Origin: Lachnospiraceae bacterium
GTDB lineage: Bacteria; Bacillota; Clostridia; Lachnospirales; Lachnospiraceae
Assembly (NCBI GenBank): GCA_009911185.1
Contig: QXWW01000003.1
Coordinates: forward strand, 1 to 64,000
Length of the DNA stretch: 64,000 nucleotides
Direction: 5' to 3'
Shown here: piece by piece, positions 53,803 to 62,793 of the stretch
Position numbering within the stretch: the stretch's first letter is position 1
Layout: every line of letters begins with the position of its first letter
The notes under the pieces: model-generated
Told to the model about the DNA's origin: nothing
Databases searched by the model: none
What the model saw: only the letters and a program-made list of their open reading frames with translations
Position numbers and translations under genes: made by a program

Positions 53803-54843
53803 ATGAAAAAAAGTGAATTTTGGAAAAAATCTTATATTGATGAGAGAGATGAACAAGAAAAAGAAACATTTTTAAGAGAATTAGGAAATTCCGTTCATAA
53901 CTATATTAAAACGGGAGTTAAAAATAGACAGTTAGAGGATCTGATTGAATTAGAAGCAGAATTTAATCAAAAATATGAAGAACGATTCGATACCAGAAAG
54001 ATTGCGGAACAGATTTCAGAATTTAGTAAAGAAAGTTTGATTGGAATTGTTGAAAAATATAAGGAAAAAATGGAAAGAGCAGCAATCTCAGAAGGCAATG
54101 CAGAGGATAGAGCCTATTCCGTAGATACAATTTATAGAATGCAGTTGGGGGAAGCGTCTGATGAGATTTATGAGATAGTGGTTGAAAAAATGTCTGATAA
54201 TTTGAATACGGTTATCCGGGATATGGCATATTTAAGCCATATGAATATGCTTTATGAGTTGTATGAGAGGGAGGAACAGCTGCGCAGAGAAGAAGAAGAG
54301 TATGACAGAATATCCCAAAAATACCAAAAGATTGCGGATATTATGAAAAATCTCAGTCAAAAAAGGCGTATGCAGTTGGAACAGCTTCAGGAGCAGACCG
54401 ATATCTCCCAAAAGGAGCTGGAAAAAATTTTAAATCGAAATTCTAAATATTTTAATATGCGTCAAAAATTAGAGAGTATTCAGATTTCCCTTTCCCCGTC
54501 GGGCAAAAAATTTTATGAACATATGATGGATTCGCAGGAAAAGTTTTCCAGGGAAGCCGCAAATCAATTGATATATAAAAACTGTGACAGATTAATGGAA
54601 GCCTTAGAAAATTCCTATGTTGGCGGCTTAGAATATGAACTTAAGCTGGAAAATTTATCTTCGGACAGGGAGCGGGCGCTCCAGTCAAAATATCATGAAA
54701 TTACGCAAAGGTTTATCTCAGATAACGAAGATATGTATATGCCTCTGAAGTATGCAATGAGAAAAGAGAAAGAGAGAGTGTATAAAAATAATGAAAAAAA
54801 TAGAATTACAATCCCAAGAGAATGGGATTATGAAGTTCGTTGA
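53803..54843 (+). CDS. long coiled-coil protein, function unknown
   Basis: A 346-residue protein, nearly all helical and highly charged. Heptad patterns run from about 55 to 115 and from about 150 to 250 (YDRISQKYQKIADIMKNL, then RMQLEQLQEQTDISQKELEK). No membrane segment or catalytic motif is visible. The middle part could include a small helix-turn-helix (QEQTDISQKELEKILN). It follows the nitrilase-like gene by 28 bases with AAGAAGGTGAAAG upstream and overlaps the next gene. It is likely a structural or adaptor subunit of the same system. Confidence 0.7.
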   Translation: MKKSEFWKKSYIDERDEQEKETFLRELGNSVHNYIKTGVKNRQLEDLIELEAEFNQKYEERFDTRKIAEQISEFSKESLIGIVEKYKEKMERAAISEGNAEDRAYSVDTIYRMQLGEASDEIYEIVVEKMSDNLNTVIRDMAYLSHMNMLYELYEREEQLRREEEEYDRISQKYQKIADIMKNLSQKRRMQLEQLQEQTDISQKELEKILNRNSKYFNMRQKLESIQISLSPSGKKFYEHMMDSQEKFSREAANQLIYKNCDRLMEALENSYVGGLEYELKLENLSSDRERALQSKYHEITQRFISDNEDMYMPLKYAMRKEKERVYKNNEKNRITIPREWDYEVR

Positions 54844-55477
54844 ATTATTTAATGCAATTTTAGAACAAAGTGATTATAATTTAAATAGGTTTGTAAAAGG
54901 CGATTCTCTGGCTGTTTCAGAGGAAATGCCGGAATCTTTTTTAGAATCTTTAAAGGAATTGGTTAATATCAGTCCTGGTATTGTCAGAAACGTCGAGAAT
55001 CAGGAGACGTTTTGGGAAATGTTTGAAAAGCTGGAAGATTATGAGAATAATAATAAATTTGTCAGTTGGATACAGAAATATAGCAGGGTGTCGAACAGGC
55101 CCTTTGAAGAGGCTGCATTTCTGAAAGATATGGAACAGACATTATTTGAAAGGATGACAGATTATTGTTTTCATAACCTGATTATAAGAAATATTGGAAA
55201 AAAGCGGGTTGATGAATCAATAGGGGATGTCAGGCAGTTATATGTATTAAGAAAGATAATATTTAATTTTATTGAATTTGTGATCGTAGAAAATCTTTCA
55301 AAAGAAAATGCTTTTGAAACGATGGAAAGAATATTTGGTGTAAAAAAATCCTGTTGTGAATATTGGTGGAAAATTGTTCAGGAGAATGAGGAAAAACTCT
55401 GGAAGATTATGATGATGAAGCAGAGCAGGCGGATGGAAGATAAATTAAACTATATTCTGGAGATCATTGACAAGTAG
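54830..55477 (+). CDS. unknown helical protein, third member of the nitrilase cassette
   Basis: A 215-residue protein from ATG 54830; ATG at 54791 in frame would add 13 residues and a longer overlap. It is mostly helical and rich in aromatic residues and Lys/Glu (FWEMFEKLEDYENNNKFVSW). I recognise no domain. It overlaps the coiled-coil gene by 14 bases, so coupled translation is likely. No terminator follows clearly; the next 440 bases are non-coding. Confidence 0.6.
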   Translation: MKFVELFNAILEQSDYNLNRFVKGDSLAVSEEMPESFLESLKELVNISPGIVRNVENQETFWEMFEKLEDYENNNKFVSWIQKYSRVSNRPFEEAAFLKDMEQTLFERMTDYCFHNLIIRNIGKKRVDESIGDVRQLYVLRKIIFNFIEFVIVENLSKENAFETMERIFGVKKSCCEYWWKIVQENEEKLWKIMMMKQSRRMEDKLNYILEIIDK

Positions 55478-55920
55478 CGGAACGGGTGGCGTAATTTTTT
55501 GATTTGTTTTTCGCATGGATAGTTTGTGCGGAAGATAGTTCTGAAAAAATTTTGTATAATTAGATTGAGTCAGTTTCAAGTGTTGTGAATTTATGCGAAG
55601 GCAATAGTATTATTTTGTTTCGTGGATAGATGATTGTTTTAGGAAACAGCAAAGTGCGGTACATGGGTGAGCAGTAACATGAATATGGAGACTGTTCTTT
55701 TATTGTATGATAAAAGATGTTTCTCTAATAATTTGAAATCTGCTTTCACATTCGTTCCGGCCTGTATTTTAGGCAAAATTGGTTCGTTTGCATTGCGTAC
55801 GCAGAATATTTATTCATTTGCAGTTGGTTGTTTCTGTATGAAGTAATAAATAATGAAGACAATGGGCAAGAGAGGAAGTTATTGAAAGCAGGTGATTTGT
55901 GTTTTTGATGGAAGAAACAT
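55478..55920 (+). other. intergenic region of 443 bases
   Basis: AT-rich. A TATAAT hexamer at 55555-55560 may be a -10 element but has no clear -35 partner. A 55-codon open frame at 55679-55846 starts with ATG eight bases after GGTGAG. It has no recognisable content (Phe/Cys-rich). It may be a small gene or chance. No terminator hairpin was found after the cassette. Confidence 0.4.
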
Positions 55921-56283
55921 ATGAGGCTGAAAAACGTTTTAATTGTTACCGAAGACACAGAACGCTCGAAGAAGTTTTATAAAGACTTATTCGGGCTGGA
56001 GGTTATTTCGGACAAGAATGGGAATATCATATTGACGGAGGGTTTGGTACTGCAAGACAAAAACATATGGGAGTCTGTTGTTGGCGCGGAAGTGGTTTTT
56101 CAAAATAATGCCTCTGAATTATATTTTGAAGAAAGGAATATAGAAGAATTTGTTCGAAAATTAGACAATTATGAAAATCCAGTTGTTTATGTGAATAAGT
56201 TAACGCAGCATTCCTGGGGACAAAAAGTTGTCAGGTTTTATGATCCGGACGGTAATTTGATTGAAGTTGGAACATCCGAGTAA
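55921..56283 (+). CDS. VOC-family (glyoxalase/bleomycin-resistance fold) protein
   Basis: A 120-residue single-domain protein with two beta-alpha-beta-beta-beta modules: LIVTEDTERSKKFYKDLFGLEV at the start and VVRFYDPDGNLIEVG at the end. Metal-ligand positions of glyoxalase I are only partly kept, with the Glu in LIEVG present. It may be a dioxygenase-like, lyase or binding protein. ATG at 55921 has GGAAG upstream. It stands alone between two non-coding stretches. Confidence 0.88.
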   Translation: MRLKNVLIVTEDTERSKKFYKDLFGLEVISDKNGNIILTEGLVLQDKNIWESVVGAEVVFQNNASELYFEERNIEEFVRKLDNYENPVVYVNKLTQHSWGQKVVRFYDPDGNLIEVGTSE

Positions 56284-56459
56284 GTGAATTTATCTTAAGG
56301 GTTCAGAAAAACGATTGGTTTTACTAAGAAAATATTGTATGATTAGAATGCAATGTCAGGCAAAAAGGGGGAGCGGACAAGGCATAATTTACTGTACAAT
56401 TCTGCAGATGGGCTTTTAAGGAAAGGATGAGGAAACTCAAAGAATAAGGGGGAAAATGT

Positions 56460-57191
56460 ATGGACAATATGGATTTACTGTTAAAAGAAGCGTTTGAAGA
56501 AATGGTGACAGAGGAATATGAGAACCGTCCGCTGGAGTTTCCGGAGCATCGTTTCTCTCTGAGATTTCGGATAAAAATGCGCCGTCTCATGAATCAAATT
56601 AAGGTTAAAAAGGAAGAGCGGGAAGATGATTCTTCTCTTTTGGAATTGTATCGTCCTATCCATTCCAGAAAAAGGCTTCTTCTTATGATTGCATTACTGT
56701 TGTTGTTATTGGGCGGTACTGTAGTTGCGGCAAAGACATTAATTTCGTGGTTGTATCAGGTTACTTTGGAACAACGGGAAGACCATGTGAAAGTTAATCG
56801 ATATGAAACTGCTATTTCAGAAAATGAGACGGCAGTGACTGAGGGAAGTTTTCAAAAATATAAACTTACAAAGATTCCCGAAGGATATGAGTTAATGGAA
56901 TCAAGAACAGATGAGATATTTAAAGAGAGCGTGGAAATTTATAAAAATTCAGAAGGATATTTATTGCTTTTAAGACAGAATGGAAGAGGCGAAATTACAA
57001 TGGGGAATGTTACTTCTGACAAAACAGAGTTAAAAGAAGTCAATGTTAAGGGTTTTGAAGGATATTATGTGGAAGATTGTGAAACTGCAAATTTAATTCT
57101 ATCAGATGGAGAATATTTGATAGAAATTTTTGCGAATTTGTCAAAAGAGGAATTGGTTGACTTGGCAGAAGGATTAGAATCAGTACAATAG
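56460..57191 (+). CDS. DUF4367-like membrane protein (anti-sigma-like)
   Basis: A 243-residue protein with a cytoplasmic N-terminal part (about 1-70), one membrane helix (about 72-91, LLLMIALLLLLLGGTVVAA) and an outside domain of the DUF4367 type (about 130-243, YKLTKIPEGYELMES then YLIEIFANLSKEELVDLAEGL). Many DUF4367 proteins are anti-sigma partners encoded just after an ECF sigma factor. No sigma factor gene is present before this one. The start at 56460 has AAGGGGGA upstream. Confidence 0.78.
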   Translation: MDNMDLLLKEAFEEMVTEEYENRPLEFPEHRFSLRFRIKMRRLMNQIKVKKEEREDDSSLLELYRPIHSRKRLLLMIALLLLLLGGTVVAAKTLISWLYQVTLEQREDHVKVNRYETAISENETAVTEGSFQKYKLTKIPEGYELMESRTDEIFKESVEIYKNSEGYLLLLRQNGRGEITMGNVTSDKTELKEVNVKGFEGYYVEDCETANLILSDGEYLIEIFANLSKEELVDLAEGLESVQ

Positions 57192-57491
57192 GGAATACTT
57201 GTAAAATTCAATATGTTAGAAGTGCTGAACATATGGATTTATTAGTATTAATTGTGGTTATATATTAGAGAGTTTATATGTTTGGTTAGGATATAAAGTG
57301 TATATTTAGAGAAACAGAGACAAGATTTGAGTACTATCGGTATGAAGTATGTACTATGGATGTTCTTCTTATATTTTTTTATAAAGAATAAAAAAAATTT
57401 GAAAAAAGTGTCATATTTCTTTACATTGGATTGTTACTATAAAGTACCAGACTTTCTAAATGGCAAAATAAGGCAACCAGAAAGGAGAAAT
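57192..57491 (+). other. intergenic region of 300 bases
   Basis: Strongly AT-rich leader before the small secreted protein. An open frame runs through from 57327 but has no ribosome site at its start and looks like read-through of the leader. No clear terminator or promoter pair was found; a TTGAAA near 57400 lacks a well-placed -10. Confidence 0.4.
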
Positions 57492-57917
57492 ATGAAAAAA
57501 CAAAAAGTACTAATGATAATGGCACTGGTAGGAATGCTGGCAGTTACTCCCAGCAGCAGTGCATTTGCGGCAGCTCCAATGCAGACGACACAGGCGGCAA
57601 TTGGAAACGAGATACAACCCAGATATGTGAATACAGCGAATATTGCAGCCAGTGTAAAAATTGAAGGGAGTACAGCCTATGCGTACTCCACTGTAACGGC
57701 AAAAAGAGTGTGCCATGTCGATGTGACTATGCGATTGCAGCGGTATACAGGATCTGGATGGCTTACCGTTTGTTCTTGGATAGAATCCAGTGATAATGGG
57801 ACAAAGACAATGTCAAAGTCTTATTCTTTAACCACCCGTGGAACCTATCGGGTATCTGCTGATTTTAATGTGGCTGGAGAAAAACTCAACTACACAAGTA
57901 TTAGCAAAGTTTATTAA
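57492..57917 (+). CDS. small secreted protein (DUF6147-like)
   Basis: A 141-residue exported protein. The signal peptide (MKKQKVLMIMALVGMLAV) is cut near SAFA-AAP (about residue 26). A single beta-rich domain of about 100 residues follows (IQPRYVNTANIAASVKIEG; VDVTMRLQRYTGSGWLTV; YRVSADFNVAG). This fits small extracellular proteins widespread in Lachnospiraceae; DUF6147 is my best but uncertain match. ATG at 57492 has AAAGGAG upstream and is clearly better than earlier in-frame starts. Function unknown. Confidence 0.75.
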   Translation: MKKQKVLMIMALVGMLAVTPSSSAFAAAPMQTTQAAIGNEIQPRYVNTANIAASVKIEGSTAYAYSTVTAKRVCHVDVTMRLQRYTGSGWLTVCSWIESSDNGTKTMSKSYSLTTRGTYRVSADFNVAGEKLNYTSISKVY

Positions 57918-57918
57918 T

Positions 57919-58041
57919 ATGAAGGACTTTTTTAAGGACTTGTTAAAAGCAAGTATGCCTATATTGACGCTTTTTATGATTATTATGATTGCACATTACC
58001 TGATTCAGTTGATTCAATATTTGTTTTCTATTTTCATTTAG
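57919..58041 (+). CDS. putative 40-residue membrane peptide
   Basis: An ATG one base after the stop of the secreted protein opens a 40-codon frame: a charged start (MKDFFKDLL) then one long hydrophobic helix (ILTLFMIIMIAHYLIQLI). No separate ribosome site is seen, so it would rely on reinitiation. The tail overlaps the convergent aminotransferase gene by 4 bases. The amphipathic start and single helix are typical of small membrane proteins or holin- and toxin-like peptides. Confidence 0.4.
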   Translation: MKDFFKDLLKASMPILTLFMIIMIAHYLIQLIQYLFSIFI

Positions 58042-59126
58042 GAAAGCAGACAGGTCAGGAGTTTATCATTCATTTTTGGCGTCATGAAACAGAAACGTAT
58101 ATACTTATTATTTAAAAATGGAAAGGTGGAGCAATCGCGGATCATCATCCCTTTGCGGATCGCACGGTCGAAGAGGATTTCTGAGGTCAGAGTATCATCC
58201 AATAGGCGCAGCAGCATGAAATTTCCGCTGGGCGGATATGCCTTAAAACGGTTATCTTTGGAGAGTAAATCGTAAATCCGCGCACGTTCCCCTGAAATCA
58301 ATGCCTTAGTCTGGGAAATATAGGAAGAATCCCGGAACATGATCTCCCCGGCAATAACTGCAAGGGAATTAATGGTCCAGGGGTTCTTCCTGGTATTAAT
58401 GGCTTTTATCAAATCTCGGTTTCCAGTGACTGCATAGCCCAGTCTGAGACCAGGGGCAGCAAAGAATTTTGAAGTTCCGCGGAGAATAATGATATTATTG
58501 TAATATGATGTCAGAGGAATAGAGGTGATTTGCAGGGATTGTTCCGCAAATTCTACATAAGTCTCGTCTACCATTACAAAAATATCGTTCTGTTTACACA
58601 CATCCAGAATTATACGCATATATTCCTGGCAGATAGCCCCGGAGGTGGGATTATTGGGATTGCAGATTATTAACAGATCAATACTCTCATTAAGCTGAGC
58701 AGTAAAATCTTTTACATCCAGCGAAAAATCCCGTTCTTCCTTCAGTGGATAGTAGAGACTGGAACCTCCTCCCAGAGAAATTTCCCGCTCGTACTCTGAG
58801 TAGGTAGGGCCGATAATCATGGCTTTTCTGGGGTGTTCTATCTGGATAAACAGAGAAATCAGTTCTGTGGAACCATTACCCATAATAATGTTTTCATAGT
58901 CGGTGCCCACATATTCTCCGATGCATTTCCGAAGAGACGTGTATTCCCGGTCAGGATAGGTGGTGATCGCGTCAATACGGCTGGCGAGCGTTTTCCGCAG
59001 CAGGGAAGAAATGCCAAGAGGATTTACATTGGCGCTGAAACTTACAATCTCTTCTTTTTTAATTCCATAAATCTGTTCTATTTTTTCTAAGTCACTTCCG
59101 TGAAAATGGTCTTTGTGCTGAATCAT
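58038..59126 (-). CDS. PLP-dependent aminotransferase, CobD/HisC-like
   Basis: A 362-residue class I/II fold enzyme. The start FHGSDLEKIEQIYGI is typical of threonine-phosphate decarboxylase (CobD) sequences. The PLP Lys220 lies in RGTSKFFAAPGLRLGY, and NPNNPTSG and VDETYVEF are intact. CobD makes aminopropanol phosphate for cobalamin; HisC makes histidinol phosphate. No cobalamin or histidine gene adjoins, so the name stays open. The ATG at 59126 has GGAGGAG upstream. It is divergent from the DUF5717-like gene. Confidence 0.85.
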   Translation of the reverse strand: MIQHKDHFHGSDLEKIEQIYGIKKEEIVSFSANVNPLGISSLLRKTLASRIDAITTYPDREYTSLRKCIGEYVGTDYENIIMGNGSTELISLFIQIEHPRKAMIIGPTYSEYEREISLGGGSSLYYPLKEERDFSLDVKDFTAQLNESIDLLIICNPNNPTSGAICQEYMRIILDVCKQNDIFVMVDETYVEFAEQSLQITSIPLTSYYNNIIILRGTSKFFAAPGLRLGYAVTGNRDLIKAINTRKNPWTINSLAVIAGEIMFRDSSYISQTKALISGERARIYDLLSKDNRFKAYPPSGNFMLLRLLDDTLTSEILFDRAIRKGMMIRDCSTFPFLNNKYIRFCFMTPKMNDKLLTCLLS

Positions 59127-59155
59127 ATTTCTCCTCCAAATTATAGATACGGCTG

Positions 59156-59184
59156 TTTACACAGGCGTACAAATCGTTTATAAT
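59156..59184 (+). promoter_or_regulatory. sigma-A-type promoter for the DUF5717-like gene
   Basis: TTTACA at 59156-59161 and TATAAT at 59179-59184 with a 17-base spacer, in the 116-base gap between the divergent genes. Confidence 0.75.
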
Positions 59185-59242
59185 AAATTTATAACTCTTT
59201 TCATTATAACGATTATTGATAAAAAAGCAAGCAGGTGACGAT

Positions 59243-62200
59243 TTGCAGAGAAAAATAGAAGAACTGGCAGCAGGAATATGCCATTGCCAATCTTCCATAC
59301 TTGAATTTACACCAGAGAAACTGGAATTTGAAGTGTTGGAAGGAACTGTTTATACAGGTGAATTTTCCATACAGAATACCAATCATATTCCCATCGAAGG
59401 GAAGATCTATTCCTCCAGTCCCAGAATGCAGTTTCCGGCGCCGGAGTTCCAGGGAATAGTCATTACGCAGAAGTTTGAATTTCATAGTGAGGGATTATGT
59501 GAAGGAGATACTCAGGCGGGAAATCTTCATATTATCAGCGACCAGGGAGAATATCTCCTTCCTTTTGCTGTGTCTGTTTCCAGAAAATATCCGCTCAGCT
59601 CGCAAGGTTTCATAAAAAGTGTCACGGAATTTGCCAATCTGGCACGGGAATCCTACGAGGAAGCAGTGAAGATTTTTGGACAGCCGGAGTTTGCAGGCAT
59701 TTTCGGGCTTCGTGAGACGGAAGAGCGGCTGATTTACCAGGGACTTTTCCGCAAGCCATGTACCAGGGCGCAGGTGGAAGAGTTTTTGATTGCGGCGCGC
59801 AAGAAGAAGCGTGTACTGTTTGGCATTGAAGAAACGCAGCGTGAATTTTGTAATGTGGCGGAGACGCAGCTTCACTACGTTACGCTTAAGAAGGAAGAAT
59901 GGGGGCATCTTGCCTTGGAAATAGCGGCGCAGGGCGAGTGGCTGCAGCCCCTGAAACGGCGGATTACGGACGAAGATTTTGTGGGAAGCCGGGGAATTGT
60001 GGAATATAAGATACTACCGGAAAAACTTCACGCAGGGAAGAATTATGGCAGATTGACCTTACAGACGCCTTTTCAGAAAGAAGAGATTGAATTGTGCGTC
60101 TTGGGAAAGCGGACAGGAAGAGAACAGACGGCGCGGTCAATCCAGAAGAAGCAGGCGGAACTCGCACATGAATATCTGAATTTTGGATTCCGCAAGACAG
60201 TGACGGGCGTGTGGGCCAAGCGTTCTGGTAAGATATTAGAAGAATTGCTGGATCTGGACCCTGAAAATCTCTGGTATTTATTGATGAAAGCGCAGGTATT
60301 TTTGGTTAACCGCCAGCGTCAGGAGGCAGAATGGGTTATGGATTCTTTTCCCAGGAATAAGGTGGATAAGAACTCTCCAATGTATGGGTATTACCTGTAT
60401 CTGTGCACCTTGCGCGAGCCGGAACCGGCATATGTAAATAAGTGTACCGGTCAGATACGCAAGATTTACCATAAGAATCAGGAGAATGAAGCGCTCCTGT
60501 GGATTTTGCTGTTTTTGGACGAAGAACTCAATTACAGCAAAGGCAGAAAATTGGAAGTTATCGCCAAACATTTGAGGCGAAACGGGGAAAGCGTGCTGCT
60601 CTATCTTGAAGCATGGCGGATTTTAGAGAAGGAGCCGTTTCATCTGCGCAGAGCTGGCGAATTTGAGCGTAAGATTTTGAATTTTGCGGTAAAATATCAG
60701 GTATTGAATAAGGAGATGGCGCAGCAGATTGTGAAACTGGTGCCGGAGATTCCAGTGTTTGATGCCATCTGGTATAAGATTTTGGCGGCCTGTTGTGAGA
60801 TGGCGCCGAATCAGGAAAGTCTGCAGGCCATTTGCAGTTATTGTATCAAGGGACATTGTTATGGAAGCGAATACTGGAACTGGTACCAAAAAGGGGTGGA
60901 AGAGGAATTGCGGATTGCGGGATTGTACGAATCCTGGGTGCTGTCGGCAGACTGCGAACAGATGCGAAAGCTCCCAAAGTCCATTGTCCTGTATTTTCAA
61001 TCCTATAGTAATCTGGCTACGGACCCGCAGGCGAAATTTTATGCAGCAATGATAAACAGTAAGGCTCAGTGGAAAAGCGTCTGGCCCCATTATCAGAAGA
61101 ATATTCAGGAATTTGCTTTGCGCCAGCTAAAGCATGGAAAAGTAGATTCTTCATTTGCTGTTATTTACCGGGAGATATTAACGCCGGAGCTTCTAAAAGA
61201 AGAGCAGGGCAAGTATATGGGACAGGTACTGTTTGCCTGTGAAGTAACCTGCAGCGTACCGGAAGCCTGCAATCTGGTATTGTGCCAGCATCCGCTAAAA
61301 AAAGAACAGACTGTGCCTTTTGTCCATGGAAAAGGGTATGTTAATATTTATAGCAGCTCCTGGCAGATTCTGCTGGAGGATGCAAGAGGAAGAAGGTTTC
61401 TGCCGGGCGATGACCTTAAGGTAACGCCTCTGATGGAGAGTGCAAAATTTCTGGAGAAAGGCATTGCCTGTGCAGAGCAAAAGCTTCCATATTTGCTGAA
61501 ATATTTCGATAAGAAGAGGATCTGGCAGACTTTTGAAAAGGAAGATCTTCCCTGGCTGGAGATACTTGTGGAGTCTAAAGCTATCAGCGACGCCTACCGG
61601 GAAGAACTGCGTCCGCAAATGGTGGAATATTTCTATGATAATTATACAGGAGATACCCTGGACGAATTTCTGCTGAACCTTTCTTTTGAGGGAATTGAGA
61701 AGCAGGCAAGGGAAAAGATTATGAATCTGCTGGTGGCGAGGCGCCATTACCGGCGCGCTTATGAGCTGCTGAAGCATTATGGATGCGAGAATATTTCACC
61801 GGTGAAACTGGTGTATGTGATCTGCCATCGTCTGCAGGAAGCAGAGCCGGAGAGAGATGTTTTTCTCCTGGGGTTATGCCGCAACGTATTTTTGCGCGGG
61901 AAATACAACGATCAGATTTTAATGTATATGATCAGATATTTCTTTGGAAGCCTGGAGGAAATGCTAAAGCTTTGGCATTCCGCCTGTAATTTTGATTTGG
62001 ACACGTATGAGCTGGAAGAACATTGTCTGGAACGTTTTTTGTATACGGGCGATTATCTGCCGGATGTGGAAAACGTTTTTGAACATTATGCGAAAAGCCA
62101 GGGAAAGGAAGTTATGATTCTGGCTTATCTCACCAGGATGTGCCATCATTATGTGATAAGAGACGCCGTGGTGTCAGATTATATTTTCCAGAAAATAACC

Positions 62201-62776
62201 GGATTGCTGAAGGAAGGGCAAAAGCTGAATTTTATATGCCGGCTTGGATTTTTGAAATGGTGTTCTACACGGCGGGAGCTTTCAGGAGAAATACTGGAAT
62301 ATTCCGATCATATTTTAAAGGAAGCATTGAAAAAAGGAAGGTTTTTTGGGTTTTATGAGAATTTGCCGGGATCATTGAAGCGGAAGTATCTGATTCACGA
62401 CAGGATTATCCTAGAATACCGCACCGATCCGGAGGCAAAGGTAATGCTTGCCTATATTCCTCAGGGTGAGACAGAATATGTAGAATGTGAAATGCAGCAA
62501 ATGTATGATGAAATCTTTGCTAAAGAGTTTTTGGTATTTTTCGGAGAAAGTCTGCCCTATTATATTAAGGAAAAGCAGGATGGAGAATGGAAAGTAACGC
62601 AGAGCGGACAGATGCAGAGTCATCAGCTTTCCCCGGAAAGTGAGGAAAGCCGTTATGAGATGGTCAACGATATGCTGGCCGGCTGGCAGATGCAGGATGA
62701 AGAAACCATGATGGAATGCCTCGAAGCTTATGGAAAGCTGGACGAGATGGTAAATAAGGAATTTTTGGTGATTTAA
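59243..62776 (+). CDS. DUF5717-like large protein
   Basis: A protein of about 1177 residues with no membrane segments. An N-terminal beta-sandwich (about 10-120: LEFTPEKLEFEVLEGTVYTG) resembles Ig/ASPM-Hydin-like folds, and a second one follows near 200-290. The long remainder is helical and repeat-like, as in TPR/HAT solenoids (LLDLDPENLWYLLMKAQVFL, YYLYLCTLREPEPAYVNKC). It matches the very large DUF5717 family I know only from Lachnospiraceae and relatives. The start is read as TTG 59243 with AGGTGA just upstream; TTG at 59216 lacks a site. The next gene is its usual partner. Confidence 0.8.
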   Translation: MQRKIEELAAGICHCQSSILEFTPEKLEFEVLEGTVYTGEFSIQNTNHIPIEGKIYSSSPRMQFPAPEFQGIVITQKFEFHSEGLCEGDTQAGNLHIISDQGEYLLPFAVSVSRKYPLSSQGFIKSVTEFANLARESYEEAVKIFGQPEFAGIFGLRETEERLIYQGLFRKPCTRAQVEEFLIAARKKKRVLFGIEETQREFCNVAETQLHYVTLKKEEWGHLALEIAAQGEWLQPLKRRITDEDFVGSRGIVEYKILPEKLHAGKNYGRLTLQTPFQKEEIELCVLGKRTGREQTARSIQKKQAELAHEYLNFGFRKTVTGVWAKRSGKILEELLDLDPENLWYLLMKAQVFLVNRQRQEAEWVMDSFPRNKVDKNSPMYGYYLYLCTLREPEPAYVNKCTGQIRKIYHKNQENEALLWILLFLDEELNYSKGRKLEVIAKHLRRNGESVLLYLEAWRILEKEPFHLRRAGEFERKILNFAVKYQVLNKEMAQQIVKLVPEIPVFDAIWYKILAACCEMAPNQESLQAICSYCIKGHCYGSEYWNWYQKGVEEELRIAGLYESWVLSADCEQMRKLPKSIVLYFQSYSNLATDPQAKFYAAMINSKAQWKSVWPHYQKNIQEFALRQLKHGKVDSSFAVIYREILTPELLKEEQGKYMGQVLFACEVTCSVPEACNLVLCQHPLKKEQTVPFVHGKGYVNIYSSSWQILLEDARGRRFLPGDDLKVTPLMESAKFLEKGIACAEQKLPYLLKYFDKKRIWQTFEKEDLPWLEILVESKAISDAYREELRPQMVEYFYDNYTGDTLDEFLLNLSFEGIEKQAREKIMNLLVARRHYRRAYELLKHYGCENISPVKLVYVICHRLQEAEPERDVFLLGLCRNVFLRGKYNDQILMYMIRYFFGSLEEMLKLWHSACNFDLDTYELEEHCLERFLYTGDYLPDVENVFEHYAKSQGKEVMILAYLTRMCHHYVIRDAVVSDYIFQKITGLLKEGQKLNFICRLGFLKWCSTRRELSGEILEYSDHILKEALKKGRFFGFYENLPGSLKRKYLIHDRIILEYRTDPEAKVMLAYIPQGETEYVECEMQQMYDEIFAKEFLVFFGESLPYYIKEKQDGEWKVTQSGQMQSHQLSPESEESRYEMVNDMLAGWQMQDEETMMECLEAYGKLDEMVNKEFLVI

Positions 62777-62793
62777 GGCAGGTGAAAGGGAAG

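Noticed and set aside
58038-59126. Cobalamin biosynthesis locus around the CobD-like gene
   Set aside because: No other cobalamin gene or cobalamin riboswitch is visible nearby; only the single enzyme is supported.
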